Below are positions 1 to 9,503 of a stretch of 64,000 bases of DNA, piece by piece. Numbering within the stretch: the stretch's first letter is position 1; each line of letters begins with the position of its first letter. The stretch lies in NCBI GenBank assembly GCA_905233985.1, contig CAJOFA010000017.1, forward strand, positions 1-64,000. Reading direction: 5' to 3'. The notes under the pieces are model-generated. The model was given only the letters and a program-made list of their open reading frames with translations, did not search any database and had not been told where the DNA came from. This DNA comes from an uncultured Prevotella sp. GTDB taxonomy: Bacteria > Bacteroidota > Bacteroidia > Bacteroidales > Bacteroidaceae. Made by a program: the position numbers and the translations under genes.

Positions 1-60
1 CGTGACGGTGCCGAGCCAAACGATGACCTCACCATGCTGGCCTTCCGTGTGTCCAAATAG
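1..60 (+). CDS. SpoIIE-like PP2C phosphatase, C-terminal end (partial)
   Basis: Only the last 19 codons are in the window, ending at TAG 58-60. The read-through PNDDLTMLAFRVSK matches the usual end of SpoIIE/RsbU-type PP2C serine phosphatases, whose last strand carries a DD(L/I)T(M/L)L motif; the paired Asp residues belong to the metal site in that family. Nothing upstream is visible, so domain architecture and partners are unknown. The call rests on this short motif alone. Confidence 0.55.
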   Translation, partial: RDGAEPNDDLTMLAFRVSK

Positions 61-71
61 GTGATCTAAGG

Positions 72-94
72 AGGCCCGCCGGGCTTTTTTGTTT
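72..94. terminator. Intrinsic terminator between convergent genes
   Basis: A short GC-rich hairpin (about 72-86, core GCCC/GGGC) is followed by a T-run on the plus strand. It sits between the phosphatase stop codon (60) and the stop of the convergent rlmH (94), so it can end plus-strand transcription. Confidence 0.65.
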
Positions 95-564
95 TACTCG
101 TGGTGGTAGGGTTCGCCTTTGATGATGGTGCAGGCCCGATAAAGTTGTTCGGTGAAGACGAGGCGCACCATCTGATGCGAAAACGTGAGGCGGGAGAGGG
201 AGAGTTGTTCATTGGCTCGGGCATAGACCTCTGGAGAAAAACCGTAGGGGCCACCGATGACAAACACGAGGCGGCGGGCGATCTGCTGCTTCTGCTCCAA
301 CCAGCGGGCCAGTTCGATGCTGCGCAGTTCCTTGCCGTGTTCATCGAGGAGCACCACCGTATCGGATGATTGTATCTGCTTCAGGATCAGTTCACCCTCT
401 GCCGACTTCTGCTGTTCTTCGGAGAGGCTCTTGGTCTGACGGAGTTCGGGAATGGTCACGATGTCGAAGGGCATGTAGTGGGTGATGCGACTGGCATAAT
501 CGTCAATCCCTGCGACGAAATGCTTGTTTACCGTCTTTCCGACCAAGATTAAAACAGTCTTCAT
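94..564 (-). CDS. rlmH: 23S rRNA pseudouridine-1915 N3-methyltransferase RlmH, copy 1
   Basis: A 156-residue SPOUT-class methyltransferase of normal RlmH length. It should methylate pseudouridine 1915 in helix 69 of 23S rRNA using SAM. The SAM-binding knot GGPYGF (residues 104-109) and the conserved C-terminal YHHE are intact. A second RlmH at 30172-30642 is about 84% identical (25 differences in 156 positions by my alignment), which is unusual because RlmH is normally single copy. It lies 37 bases downstream of the MORN-GH25 reading frame and may be co-transcribed with it. The enzyme call is secure; which copy is the working one cannot be told from sequence. Confidence 0.95.
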   Translation of the reverse strand: MKTVLILVGKTVNKHFVAGIDDYASRITHYMPFDIVTIPELRQTKSLSEEQQKSAEGELILKQIQSSDTVVLLDEHGKELRSIELARWLEQKQQIARRLVFVIGGPYGFSPEVYARANEQLSLSRLTFSHQMVRLVFTEQLYRACTIIKGEPYHHE

Positions 565-601
565 ATTTTTTTCACCTTTTCAATTTTTCAATTCTTCAAT
601 T

Positions 602-1944
602 TTATTGTATCGTTTCTTTTTCGATGAACTCATTGAACTGCGTCTGGTAGCCGTTGAACACGTTGATATCTACCTCGCCAGTGATGCCCTGCACCCGTCC
701 GTCGGGCGATAGTTGCCAGACGATCAGATGGATGTCGGGTTTGTACTCCCCGTAGCGTGCTATCCACACCTTGTAGTCGCGTTTGATGTCAGGCGCATCG
801 GGCAGGTATTTGTTGACGAACATCTGGTTGACATAGAGGATGGGTTTCACGCCACAACGCTTCTCGACGGCTTTCAGCCAGGCACGGATATTGCTCCACA
901 GTGCCTTTGAACCGCCCATTGCCTCGATCTGGCTGTTGGACGGTTCGATGTCGAGTACCGGGGGCAGGTCTCCCTTGCGGAACAGGGTGTGGTTGATGAA
1001 GTAGTCGGCTTGTGCCGCCCCAGTGCGCTTGGTGGAGAAGAAGTGGTAGGCGCCGATGGGGATGCCTGCCTTGCGGGCGGCGGCATAGTCGTGGACGTAG
1101 TAGGGGTTTCGCACGCTGACGCCTTCCGTGGATTTGATGAAGACGAACGAGACGGGATAGTCCACCTTGCCGGAGATCTGTTTCTTGCTCTTCGACCCGA
1201 GGTGGGTGATGCGCAGTTTATTCCAATGGATGGGGTATTTCTTGCGCCCCTTGCCGTGCTGGTAACGGGAGATGTCGATGCCGTAGATACGTTCCGAGGT
1301 GTAGTTCATCCGCTCACCCTTGAACACGCCCTGTTGCCACTGACCCGTCTTGAGTACCGTCACTACCTCGTTCTCCAGAAATTGCAGACCGAAGCCATCT
1401 TGCTTGTCATTTTCCCAATGTCCTTCGAAGTAGTGCCCGTCGGCAGTGATATACGAACCGTGTCCTTCTGCCTTAGCATCGGTAACGGCTCCCTGATAGT
1501 GACCGTTGGCAAAGGCTCCTTGATAGATACCTGTGGAGTCAATGCGGATGCCACTGACGAGCGTGTCGGCATCCCAATGTCCGATGGTGATGCGTCCCCC
1601 TGACGCTTTTTACCTTTCCAGCGCCCTATATTATAAATAGGTATGGTGTCGATGACTTCATTGTGTCGCTGTCCTGCGGCGAAGGCTGCCACCATCTCGT
1701 AGCCCTCGTCCTCCACATTGTGACGATCCAAGTAGTAATCCAGTTCGTCTTTGCGGTCTTGGGCCATCTGCTTTTGGATAGAGTCGAGAAGCAGGGTAGA
1801 GGAGATACTGAAACACTTGCTCGCCAGCGAGTCACCTTCAGCCTCAGCCTTGTTTCGTTCTGTCAGATGTTGACAGCCTACATAGATGGTTGCCGCCGCG
1901 GCGGCAACCATCATCAGGAGCGTGTATCGTACCGCACCTTTCAT
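602..1944 (-). pseudogene. MORN-repeat + GH25 lysozyme lipoprotein, split by a frameshift
   Basis: Two adjacent reading frames make one gene. The first (from ATG at 1944) has an N-terminal hydrophobic segment with a possible lipobox (YVGC) and an acidic stalk. The second carries a full GH25 muramidase: YGIDISRYQ, FIKSTEGVS, PIGAYHFFS and LDIEPSN, with Asp and Glu at the expected catalytic positions. Adding one base at the run of five C (1596-1600, G on the coding strand) joins the frames through MORN-like motifs (YQGAFANGHYQG, FEGHWENDKQDGFG). Uncorrected, the first frame runs out of register to 1363 and GH25 lacks a signal peptide. GH25 enzymes cleave peptidoglycan glycan strands. The break may be an assembly error, a real mutation or a slippage switch. 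Confidence 0.8.
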
Positions 1945-1947
1945 TAG

Positions 1948-3699
1948 TTAGCGCTGGCTATTAAAGCGCTTACGGGTGTGCTTGGTGCCAGAGGCGTCTT
2001 TGTATTGTTCGATGACGATACCGCGATGGGAGGTACCGTCATTCAGACGGTGTCCTGACAGGTCGTAGCGTGCTGACGGCTGTCCCTCGACTGTGCGTGA
2101 GGGAGCGATGCCGACGGTTGTATCGTGTGAGAAATTCCACGCATCAAACTGAACCTTATCTGCCTCTGTAAAAACGAAGAACACATCGTGTTTTCCTTTG
2201 AACACTTCGGGGTCAATCACTATGACTTGGTCTTCCCAGTCACTGGAAGTAAAATCCAATGTAGCCACTGCCGTTGCTGTTTTCTTGTCGAAGCGGATTT
2301 CCATCTTACCCGTTCCTTTGGCCCTGAGCATAAACGACTTGGCACCTTCCTCGCCGAAGTCGGCGTTGCGTACCATCGTCCATGCACCTGCCTTCATCTT
2401 CACGTAAAGATTCCTCGAAGCGTCATTGCCTAATGAACTGATCTTCGTGTCTGATTTGACATTTTTGTAATCCTCGTACATCACCCCCCCGCTGTTGGCC
2501 GTCGTCTCAGCCTCTTGCAGGGCATAGGGATCCAGATTCTTGATAGCAGTCGCACCGGTCAGGTTCAGGGTTACTGAGTTGACCTTCTGCGTTTCCTCGT
2601 TCACAGTGGCTTTGTTCACACAGATGGAACGGTAGCCGTCACAACTGCTGTCAATGGCTCCCCCGTCTTTCATCTTCTGCATCAAGGGTCCCCAGTGGTA
2701 GATATAATAGTAGTTGCCCTGAAACAGATGCAGATGCGAATGGTTGTTGGGGGATGGGAAGCCGGGGTGTTTGCCGTAGACACCTTTATATACCCACGAG
2801 TCGGGGTTCATCGGGTCGTCGGAAACCATATAGCACATGGTGCATTTATCCGGTTTTGAAAGGCTGATGCCCTGTTCTTTCTTGTATTTGTTCCAGTCAG
2901 AGTCTTTGCGGTCTGCCCAGTTAGAACAATAGGTATAGACGAACTTACCATCCAGGATGTTCAGTTCGTTGGCCTCGAAGTGGTAAGGGGCTGGAATTTT
3001 GGCAATAGAACCGTCGATGGCTGTCATCGAGGGCTTTAGTTTTGCAATACGGGCATTCTTGGGTTGGATGTCAGTACCTCCATCGACAGGATCAAGTCCA
3101 CCAAAGGTAATCCAGCCTACGCCATTCTCATCGATGACCACACCTGGGTCGAAGACAGCAGAACAGGGAGTTGCACCCGGTGTGTCTCTATGAATCATCA
3201 ACCTTGAAAGGGGCGATTTCCAGGGGCCTATAGGCGAATCGGCCTTCAGCACGCCAATGCCATGACTGCTGTTGCAGAAGTAGAGGAAGAACTCCTCGGT
3301 TCCGTCCTCCTTAGTGCGCCAGACCACTGATGGTGCCCACGAGACTCCATAACCTTGGTACCATGGATTTGTTGTCCACGAAGAACAGATCTTTTTCGTG
3401 TCGATGGTGCCGTGGAAGGTCCAGTTCACCATATCGTCGGTCGATAAGACTACTAACGACTTGATGTCGCCATAACCGTTACCGTTTTTCTTGTTGTTCT
3501 TAATGAACTGTTGGTGGTCGTTCGAACCGTAGACGTAGAGGCGTCCATTGTAATCTAATGCTGTAGGGTCAGCACAGAACACGCTGGCACTAATCGGGTT
3601 GCCATCGCTTAAGCCCTTGTAATTCTTTTCGATACTTTGTGCACTCAGGTGCAGGCCAATGCCCAACATGGCGGCCAATGAAATGATTCGTAATTGCAT
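1948..3699 (-). CDS. Secreted GH43 glycosidase with C-terminal CBM6-like domain
   Basis: A 583-residue secreted enzyme with a signal peptide ending near LSAQ (residue 21). The N-terminal two thirds is a GH43 five-bladed propeller: base Asp44 in ADPTA, pKa-modulating Asp184 in FDPGVV, and acid Glu242 in HFEANEL. Residues about 395-530 look like a CBM6 beta-sandwich (QEAETTANSGG, then VQFDAWNF). The tail has the YDLSGHRL motif found at the ends of many secreted Prevotella enzymes. GH43-CBM6 proteins are mostly arabinofuranosidases or beta-xylosidases acting on arabinoxylan; exact specificity cannot be read here. It starts 3 bases after the lysozyme gene's start codon, and the GH8 and UxuA/UxuB genes elsewhere in the window share its xylan theme. 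Confidence 0.9.
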   Translation of the reverse strand: MQLRIISLAAMLGIGLHLSAQSIEKNYKGLSDGNPISASVFCADPTALDYNGRLYVYGSNDHQQFIKNNKKNGNGYGDIKSLVVLSTDDMVNWTFHGTIDTKKICSSWTTNPWYQGYGVSWAPSVVWRTKEDGTEEFFLYFCNSSHGIGVLKADSPIGPWKSPLSRLMIHRDTPGATPCSAVFDPGVVIDENGVGWITFGGLDPVDGGTDIQPKNARIAKLKPSMTAIDGSIAKIPAPYHFEANELNILDGKFVYTYCSNWADRKDSDWNKYKKEQGISLSKPDKCTMCYMVSDDPMNPDSWVYKGVYGKHPGFPSPNNHSHLHLFQGNYYYIYHWGPLMQKMKDGGAIDSSCDGYRSICVNKATVNEETQKVNSVTLNLTGATAIKNLDPYALQEAETTANSGGVMYEDYKNVKSDTKISSLGNDASRNLYVKMKAGAWTMVRNADFGEEGAKSFMLRAKGTGKMEIRFDKKTATAVATLDFTSSDWEDQVIVIDPEVFKGKHDVFFVFTEADKVQFDAWNFSHDTTVGIAPSRTVEGQPSARYDLSGHRLNDGTSHRGIVIEQYKDASGTKHTRKRFNSQR

Positions 3700-3716
3700 A
3701 TTGTTTTTTAGTTTTT

Positions 3717-3746
3717 ATTAATCCCAGCCGATTGGCTGGGATTAAT
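3717..3746. terminator. Perfect 13-bp stem hairpin between hppA and GH43
   Basis: Two perfectly complementary 13-base arms (3717-3729 and 3734-3746) enclose a GATT loop. It lies 8 bases past the hppA stop and 18 bases before the GH43 start on the minus strand. The minus-strand flank after the stem is A-rich, not T-rich, so it is a poor classical terminator. It may instead mark an mRNA end or protect a processed end. Confidence 0.5.
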
Positions 3747-3753
3747 GGAAGAG

Positions 3754-5936
3754 TTATGAGAATGCGACTGTCAGACCAGCCATCACAATCGACACCATCG
3801 ACATCAGTTTAATGAGGATGTTGAGTGATGGACCGGAGGTATCCTTGAACGGGTCGCCTACGGTGTCGCCTACGACACAGGCCTTGTGGGCAAACGAGCC
3901 CTTGCCGCCGAAGGCACCTTCCTCGATGTTCTTCTTCGCATTGTCCCAGGCACCACCTGCATTCGCCATGAAGACAGCGAGGGTGAAGCCACCTGCCAGA
4001 CCACCTCACCAGCCACACCGAGGATGATTCCTACGAGGATGGGGATGATGATGGCGAGGATTGACGGGATTATCATCTCGTGCTGGGCTGCCTTGGTGGA
4101 AATCTCCACGCAACGGCCATAGTCGGGCGTGCCTGTTCCTTCGAGGATCCCGGCAATCTCCTTGAACTGACGGCGTACCTCCTGTACCATCTTCTCTGCT
4201 GCACGACCTACAGCCTCCATCGTCATTCCACAGAACAGGAAGGCAGCCATCGCACCGATAAAGGCACCAACGATTACCCTCGGGTTCATGAGGTTAATCT
4301 GGAAGTAGTTCATGAAGTCTGGGATGGTGGCATTAGAAGCCTCAATCACATCACCTGCCACATTCGTCAGTGTCTGACCGGCACGAGCCATCGCAATCTT
4401 TATCTCCTCAATGTAAGAGGCTAGGAGGGCGAGGGCTGTGAGGGCAGCCGAACCGATGGCAAAGCCCTTACCGGTTGCAGCAGTGGTGTTACCGAGGGCA
4501 TCAAGGGCATCGGTACGGTGACGTACCTCTTCACCAAGTTGCGACATCTCGGCATTACCACCGGCATTGTCGGCAATAGGTCCGTAGGCGTCGGTAGCCA
4601 GAGTGATACCTAAGGTGGAAAGCATACCTACGGCAGCGATACCGATACCATAAAGGCCATGAGCCAGGGATTCCGACGTCATGGAGAGGTCGAAGCCGTT
4701 GGCACAGAGGTAACTCAGCATAATGGCCACGCCGATGGTGATCACAGGGATGCAGGTAGAGATCATACCCGTACCGATACCTTTAATGATAACGGTAGCA
4801 GCACCTGTCTGTCCTGCTTCGGAAATCTTCTGTGTCGGCTTGTAACTGTGAGAGGTATAGTATTCCGTAGCCTGTCCGATAATCACACCGGCAGCCAGAC
4901 CAGAGATGACGGAGAACGAAAGACCCAGCCAGTTCTCGATACCCAACAGGTAGAGGATGGCGAAAGTGGCAATGGCGATGAGCACGGCAGAAACGTTCGT
5001 TCCTAATGACAGCGAACGCAACAGATCCCTCATTGTGGCGCCCTCCTTGGTACGTACGAGGAAGATACCGAGCAATGAAAGGAACACGCCCACAGCGGCA
5101 ATCAGCATCGGGGCGATGACAGCCTTAAGTTGTATCTCCAGACCAGCCACGCCGAAGGCAGCAGCGCCCAGGGCAGCAGTGGAGAGGATTGATCCGCAAT
5201 AACTCTCATAGAGGTCGGCACCCATACCGGCCACGTCACCAACGTTGTCACCGACGTTGTCAGCGATGGTGGCAGGGTTGCGCGGGTCGTCCTCGGGAAT
5301 GTCGGCTTCCACCTTACCGACAATGTCGGCACCCACGTCGGCAGCCTTCGTATAGATACCGCCACCCACACGGGCAAACAGCGCCTGTGTAGAAGCACCC
5401 ATACCAAAAGTAAGCATCGTGGTAGTGATGGTAATAAGAGCCATCTTATCGCCCTCATAGAATTGATTGAGCACGAGGAACCAGATAGCAATGTCAAGCA
5501 GTCCGAGGCCAACGACAGTCAGACCCATAACTGCACCCGAGCGGAAAGCAATTTTCAGACCTGCGTCCATGCTCTTGCGTGCGGCATTTGCTGTACGGGC
5601 TGAAGCATAGGTAGCTGTCTTCATGCCAAAGAATCCTGCCAGTCCGCTGAAGAAACCACCCGTCAGGAAGGCGAATGGAACCCAGGGATTTTGCCAGTGC
5701 AGCACATAAGCCATCACTGCAAAGATGATGGCCAGCACCACAAAGACGATGGTTACCACTTTGTACTGTTGTTTCAGATAGGCCATAGCGCCTCGGCGCA
5801 CATGTCCGGCAATCTCTCTCATGCGCGGTGTACCTTCGTCAGCGCCCATCATAGAGCGGAAGAAGAACCACGCCATAGCCAGTGCAACCACCGATGCGAT
5901 GGGCACGAGCCAGAATGCAATAGGAATATTCTGCAT
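3754..5936 (-). pseudogene. hppA: Membrane-bound ion-pumping pyrophosphatase HppA with frameshift
   Basis: Membrane pyrophosphatases couple PPi hydrolysis to H+ and/or Na+ export. The pyrophosphate-binding signature DVGADIVGKVEADIPEDD and IADNVGDNVGDVAGM are intact. GNTTAATGKG, with Ala where K+-independent enzymes carry Lys, marks the K+-dependent class, which includes Na+ and dual Na+/H+ pumps. The main frame is correct from ATG 5936 to GVAG near 4008, then leaves register; the true C-terminus ([14 protein letters not shown] to AGLTVAFS) continues in another frame and stops at 3754. Compared with relatives a few residues of the last helices (around VxGLL) seem missing, suggesting a small deletion at about 3990-4010. 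It is either a sequence error or a gene that lost its last helices. Confidence 0.85.
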
Positions 5937-5961
5937 GGTTTTATTGTATAATGTTTAGTGT

Positions 5962-6804
5962 TTATTCTTCCACATAGTCCTCTAATCCGTCAGCTTCTTC
6001 ATCAGGATCGGACTCAATCTCGAACGTGGTGCGGTAGTTTTCCTCTGTGATGTCCTCGTCATCAAACGTTGAGGGCTCCTCAGGTTCTTCTTCCTCCTCA
6101 TCGTGGTTACGATAGTCGTCCTCGGGCAGTTCGGCATCTTCATCTTCTTCATCGCTTTCATCGAGATCACGCTCAGATGACATCAGCTTGAGTCTGGGTT
6201 TCTCTGCCTCAGGCTTCACCTTGGCGAAGATGGCCTCTACCCATGTACCTTTCTCAACCTCAAGCACGTCAAAACCGTCCTCCACCTTCTTCTCGTACAT
6301 GCCTCCCTTCTTGTGGAGCCTGTCTTTGGGCAGGGTTGTGGTGGAAATGTCAAAGCCGCTCTCTATGATGTCCTGAATAGACTGTGACAGCGAGTCCCAT
6401 CCGCCACCGAAATTACGGTCAATCACCTCTAAAAGCTTAGCTGCCGTAATATGTCGGATATTCTCATAGGTCAAGTCTGTGACGCGCATGATGGGACGTT
6501 TTTTGATGGCCCACGTAATTTTGTTCTGCTCGTCAATTTTCACCTGTCCGATTTTGTAGCCTTGCTTCTCATAGGATTTCTTCTGCATGTCATCGTCATC
6601 CTTGATTTCCTCAATCATGAAAGCGCTACGGATGATGTCAACGAAATGCCGTAGGTTGTCTTTCACTTCGGAGTCTTTGTCGGCTCCTTCCCACATACGG
6701 AAGATGTCGTTTTCCTGCACATCCCATACGCTACTTTTCGTCAAGGTCTTGAGTGTTGTTAACTTCTTTGCCGGCTGATCGGCTGACTGTTGCTTGTTTC
6801 TCAT
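5962..6804 (-). CDS. Acidic protein of unknown function
   Basis: I do not recognise this 280-residue protein. It has no signal peptide or membrane segment, so is probably cytoplasmic. The N-terminal 200 residues are mixed and ordered-looking, with a Lys-rich start. From about residue 205 the chain is extremely rich in Asp and Glu (runs such as ESDEEDEDAELPEDD) and ends in EDYVEE. Such tails occur in DNA- or RNA-mimicking proteins and in chaperone-like binders, but function here is open. It is 25 bases upstream of hppA on the same strand and may be co-transcribed with it. Confidence 0.7.
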   Translation of the reverse strand: MRNKQQSADQPAKKLTTLKTLTKSSVWDVQENDIFRMWEGADKDSEVKDNLRHFVDIIRSAFMIEEIKDDDDMQKKSYEKQGYKIGQVKIDEQNKITWAIKKRPIMRVTDLTYENIRHITAAKLLEVIDRNFGGGWDSLSQSIQDIIESGFDISTTTLPKDRLHKKGGMYEKKVEDGFDVLEVEKGTWVEAIFAKVKPEAEKPRLKLMSSERDLDESDEEDEDAELPEDDYRNHDEEEEEPEEPSTFDDEDITEENYRTTFEIESDPDEEADGLEDYVEE

Positions 6805-6958
6805 ATTTTACTGATGTTTCTGATTTTATTGTCCTTTGATGATATTTATTTCATATTGTCCTTTAACGGGGGTAAAAAGACTTTGCAAAAATACTAATAT
6901 TATAATATGTATGCAAGTTTTTTTTGTTTTTTCTTTTGGTTTTTTGTTTTTTTCTTCG

Positions 6959-6966
6959 TACCTTCG
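6959..6966 (+). promoter_or_regulatory. Promoter -7 element (TACCTTCG) of rarA
   Basis: A TAnnTTTG-type Bacteroidetes -7 box, with one C for T, only 7 bases before the rarA ATG. A T-rich tract precedes it. The transcript would be nearly leaderless. Confidence 0.6.
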
Positions 6967-6973
6967 CGGTGTA

Positions 6974-8278
6974 ATGGCAGAACCATTAGCAGAAAGACTG
7001 CGTCCGAGGACGCTTGAGGAATACGTCGGTCAGCGCCATTTGTTGGGTGAAGGAGCCGTTTTGCGCCGCATGATAGATGCCGGGCGTGTTTCTTCTTTTA
7101 TACTATGGGGACCTCCTGGAGTGGGTAAGACCACGCTGGCGCATATTATAGCTACTCGGTTGGGACTGCAGCTTTATACACTTTCTGCCGTGACAAGCGG
7201 CGTCAAGGATGTACGTGATGTCATTGAACGTGCATCACATGAACGTTTCTTTGATGCTCCATCTCCGATATTATTCATTGACGAGATACATCGTTTCTCG
7301 AAATCACAGCAAGACTCTTTGCTTGGTGCTGTTGAGCGTGGTACCATCACACTTATCGGTGCCACTACAGAGAATCCTTCCTTTGAGGTTATACGTCCTT
7401 TGCTGTCCCGCTGTCAGGTTTATGTGCTCCAGCCACTCTCAGCTGATGAGCTGAAGGAACTCATTGAACGCGCCATCACTACGGATGTTGAGTTGCAGAA
7501 ACGCATGTTTGAACTCAAGGAGACAACAGCCATGCTGCGCTATAGTGGCGGTGATGCACGTAAGTTACTTAACATCCTTGAACTTGTAGCTTCTACTGCT
7601 CCGCTTAAAACGACAGAGGGAGCTCAGCCACTCATAGTTACCGACAAACTGGTTGAACAACTGCTGCAACAGAATCCACTGGCTTACGACAAAGACGGCG
7701 AGATGCACTATGACATCATCTCTGCCTTCATCAAGAGCATCCGTGGTAGCGATCCCGACGCTGCCGTCTATTGGCTGGCACGTATGATAGAGGGTGGGGA
7801 AGACCCACAGTTCATTGCACGTCGATTGGTAATCTCAGCTGCTGAGGATATCGGGCTGGCAAATCCCAACGCCCTGCTGTTGGCTAACGCAGCTTTTGAT
7901 GCTGTGATGAAACTCGGTTGGCCCGAGGGACGCATACCATTGGCTGAGGCTACGATCTATCTGGCAGCATCCCCCAAGAGTAACTCAGCTTACAAAGCCA
8001 TCGGTAATGCCTTGTCGCTTGTTAAGCGTACAGGCAATCAGCCTGTGCCTCTTCATCTGCGCAACGCTCCTACGGAACTAATGGAAGAACTGGGCTATGG
8101 CGACGGGTACAAATATGCCCACGATTTCCCAGAAAACTTCGTTGAACAACAGTACTTGCCTGACGCTCTGAAGAAAGAACGTTTGTGGCATCCGCAGCAC
8201 TCGCCCAATGAAGACAAACTTAGTCAGCGAATGCGCGAATGTTGGGGCGAACGGTTCGAAAATGCAAAGCAGAGTTGA
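6974..8278 (+). CDS. rarA: Replication-associated recombination ATPase RarA (MgsA)
   Basis: A 434-residue AAA+ clamp-loader-like ATPase that acts at stalled replication forks. Walker A (GPPGVGKTT) and Walker B (LFIDEIHRF) are intact, followed by sensor 1 (GATTENPSF). The C-terminal half shows the RarA tetramerisation region (SDPDAAVYWLARMIEGGEDP, AAEDIGLANP). An in-frame extension upstream exists, but ATG 6974 gives the family start MAEPLAERLRP and lies just after the -7 box, so the longer form would precede its own promoter. It is divergent from the acidic-protein gene and followed by serC with its own promoter. Confidence 0.95.
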   Translation: MAEPLAERLRPRTLEEYVGQRHLLGEGAVLRRMIDAGRVSSFILWGPPGVGKTTLAHIIATRLGLQLYTLSAVTSGVKDVRDVIERASHERFFDAPSPILFIDEIHRFSKSQQDSLLGAVERGTITLIGATTENPSFEVIRPLLSRCQVYVLQPLSADELKELIERAITTDVELQKRMFELKETTAMLRYSGGDARKLLNILELVASTAPLKTTEGAQPLIVTDKLVEQLLQQNPLAYDKDGEMHYDIISAFIKSIRGSDPDAAVYWLARMIEGGEDPQFIARRLVISAAEDIGLANPNALLLANAAFDAVMKLGWPEGRIPLAEATIYLAASPKSNSAYKAIGNALSLVKRTGNQPVPLHLRNAPTELMEELGYGDGYKYAHDFPENFVEQQYLPDALKKERLWHPQHSPNEDKLSQRMRECWGERFENAKQS

Positions 8279-8349
8279 CAATGTGATAGGAATTTGCCAC
8301 TTTCTGCTTAATTCTTGCTTAAATATTTGGCTGAATGAAATAAAAAGTG

Positions 8350-8358
8350 TAACTTCGC
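8350..8358 (+). promoter_or_regulatory. Promoter -7 element (TAACTTCGC) of serC
   Basis: A TAnnTTTGC-like box 62 bases before the serC start, giving a leader of about 55-60 bases. It would drive the serC-serA operon. Confidence 0.6.
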
Positions 8359-8420
8359 GCCGTATTTTTAGACAACAAGATAAATTTAGTAACTAAATTC
8401 ATAAAAACAACAATCAAAAA

Positions 8421-9488
8421 ATGAAGAAGTACAACTTTAACGCAGGTCCCTCGATGCTTCCGCGCGAGGTCATCGAAAAGACAGCACAACAGTGTTTAGA
8501 CTTCAATGGTTCTGGTCTTTCCCTCATGGAGATCAGCCATCGTGCAAAAGATTTCCAGCCCGTAGTTGACGAGGCTGTGGCACTCGTCAAGGAACTCCTC
8601 GACATTCCTGAGGGCTATTCAGTAATCTTCCTTGGCGGCGGTGCTTCGCTTGAGTTCTGCATGATTCCGTTCAACTTCCTGATTAAGAAGGCAGCATACC
8701 TCAATACGGGTGTGTGGGCCAAGAAAGCCATGAAGGAAGCTAAGTTGTTCGGCGAAGTCGTTGAAGTAGCTTCTTCAGCTGATGCCAACTACACCTTCAT
8801 CCCGAAGGACTGGACGGTACCTGCTGACGCTGACTATCTGCACATCACAACGAACAACACCATCTATGGTACAGAGATTCGCAAGGACCTCGACGTCTGC
8901 GTTCCCATGATTGCCGACATGTCGTCAGATATCTTCAGCCGTCCCATTGACGTCAAGAAGTATGATGCTATCTATGCCGGTGCACAGAAGAACCTCGCTA
9001 TGGCCGGTGTGACCATCGTTATCTTGAAAGATGAGAAGCTGGGTAAGGCTCCCCGCGAGATTCCTACCATGCTCGACTACCGCACACACGTGGATAAGGG
9101 CTCGATGTTTAACACGCCTCCTGTAGTTCCTATCTACTCAGCTCTTGAGACTCTCCGCTGGATCAAGAAGAATGGTGGTGTAGAGGCTATGGATAAATTG
9201 GCACAGCAGCGTGCTGAGATCGTCTATGGTGAGATCGACCGCAACAAGATGTTCCAGGGTACCGCTAAGGCTGAGGACCGTTCGCTGATGAACCTCTGCT
9301 TCGTGATGGCTGACGAGTACAAGGAGTTGGAGAAGGACTTCCTCGATTTCGCCGTATCGAAGGGTATGGTTGGCGTGAAGGGTCACCGTTCAGTTGGTGG
9401 CTTCCGTGCTTCTTGCTACAACGCCCAGACCATCGAAGGCTGCAACGCCCTCGTTGCCTGCATGAAGGAATTTGAAGCAAACCACTAA
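8421..9488 (+). CDS. serC: Phosphoserine aminotransferase SerC
   Basis: A 355-residue class V PLP-dependent aminotransferase that converts 3-phosphohydroxypyruvate to phosphoserine in serine biosynthesis. It begins with the signature [11 protein letters not shown]; the Schiff-base Lys is K190 in [12 protein letters not shown], and FLGGGAS forms part of the cofactor site. The C-terminus [10 protein letters not shown] is intact. It is 15 bases upstream of serA and plainly in one operon with it, giving two consecutive enzymes of the pathway. SerC proteins can also act in PLP synthesis. Confidence 0.97.
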   Translation: MKKYNFNAGPSMLPREVIEKTAQQCLDFNGSGLSLMEISHRAKDFQPVVDEAVALVKELLDIPEGYSVIFLGGGASLEFCMIPFNFLIKKAAYLNTGVWAKKAMKEAKLFGEVVEVASSADANYTFIPKDWTVPADADYLHITTNNTIYGTEIRKDLDVCVPMIADMSSDIFSRPIDVKKYDAIYAGAQKNLAMAGVTIVILKDEKLGKAPREIPTMLDYRTHVDKGSMFNTPPVVPIYSALETLRWIKKNGGVEAMDKLAQQRAEIVYGEIDRNKMFQGTAKAEDRSLMNLCFVMADEYKELEKDFLDFAVSKGMVGVKGHRSVGGFRASCYNAQTIEGCNALVACMKEFEANH

Positions 9489-9503
9489 TCCTATTGATAT
9501 AAT

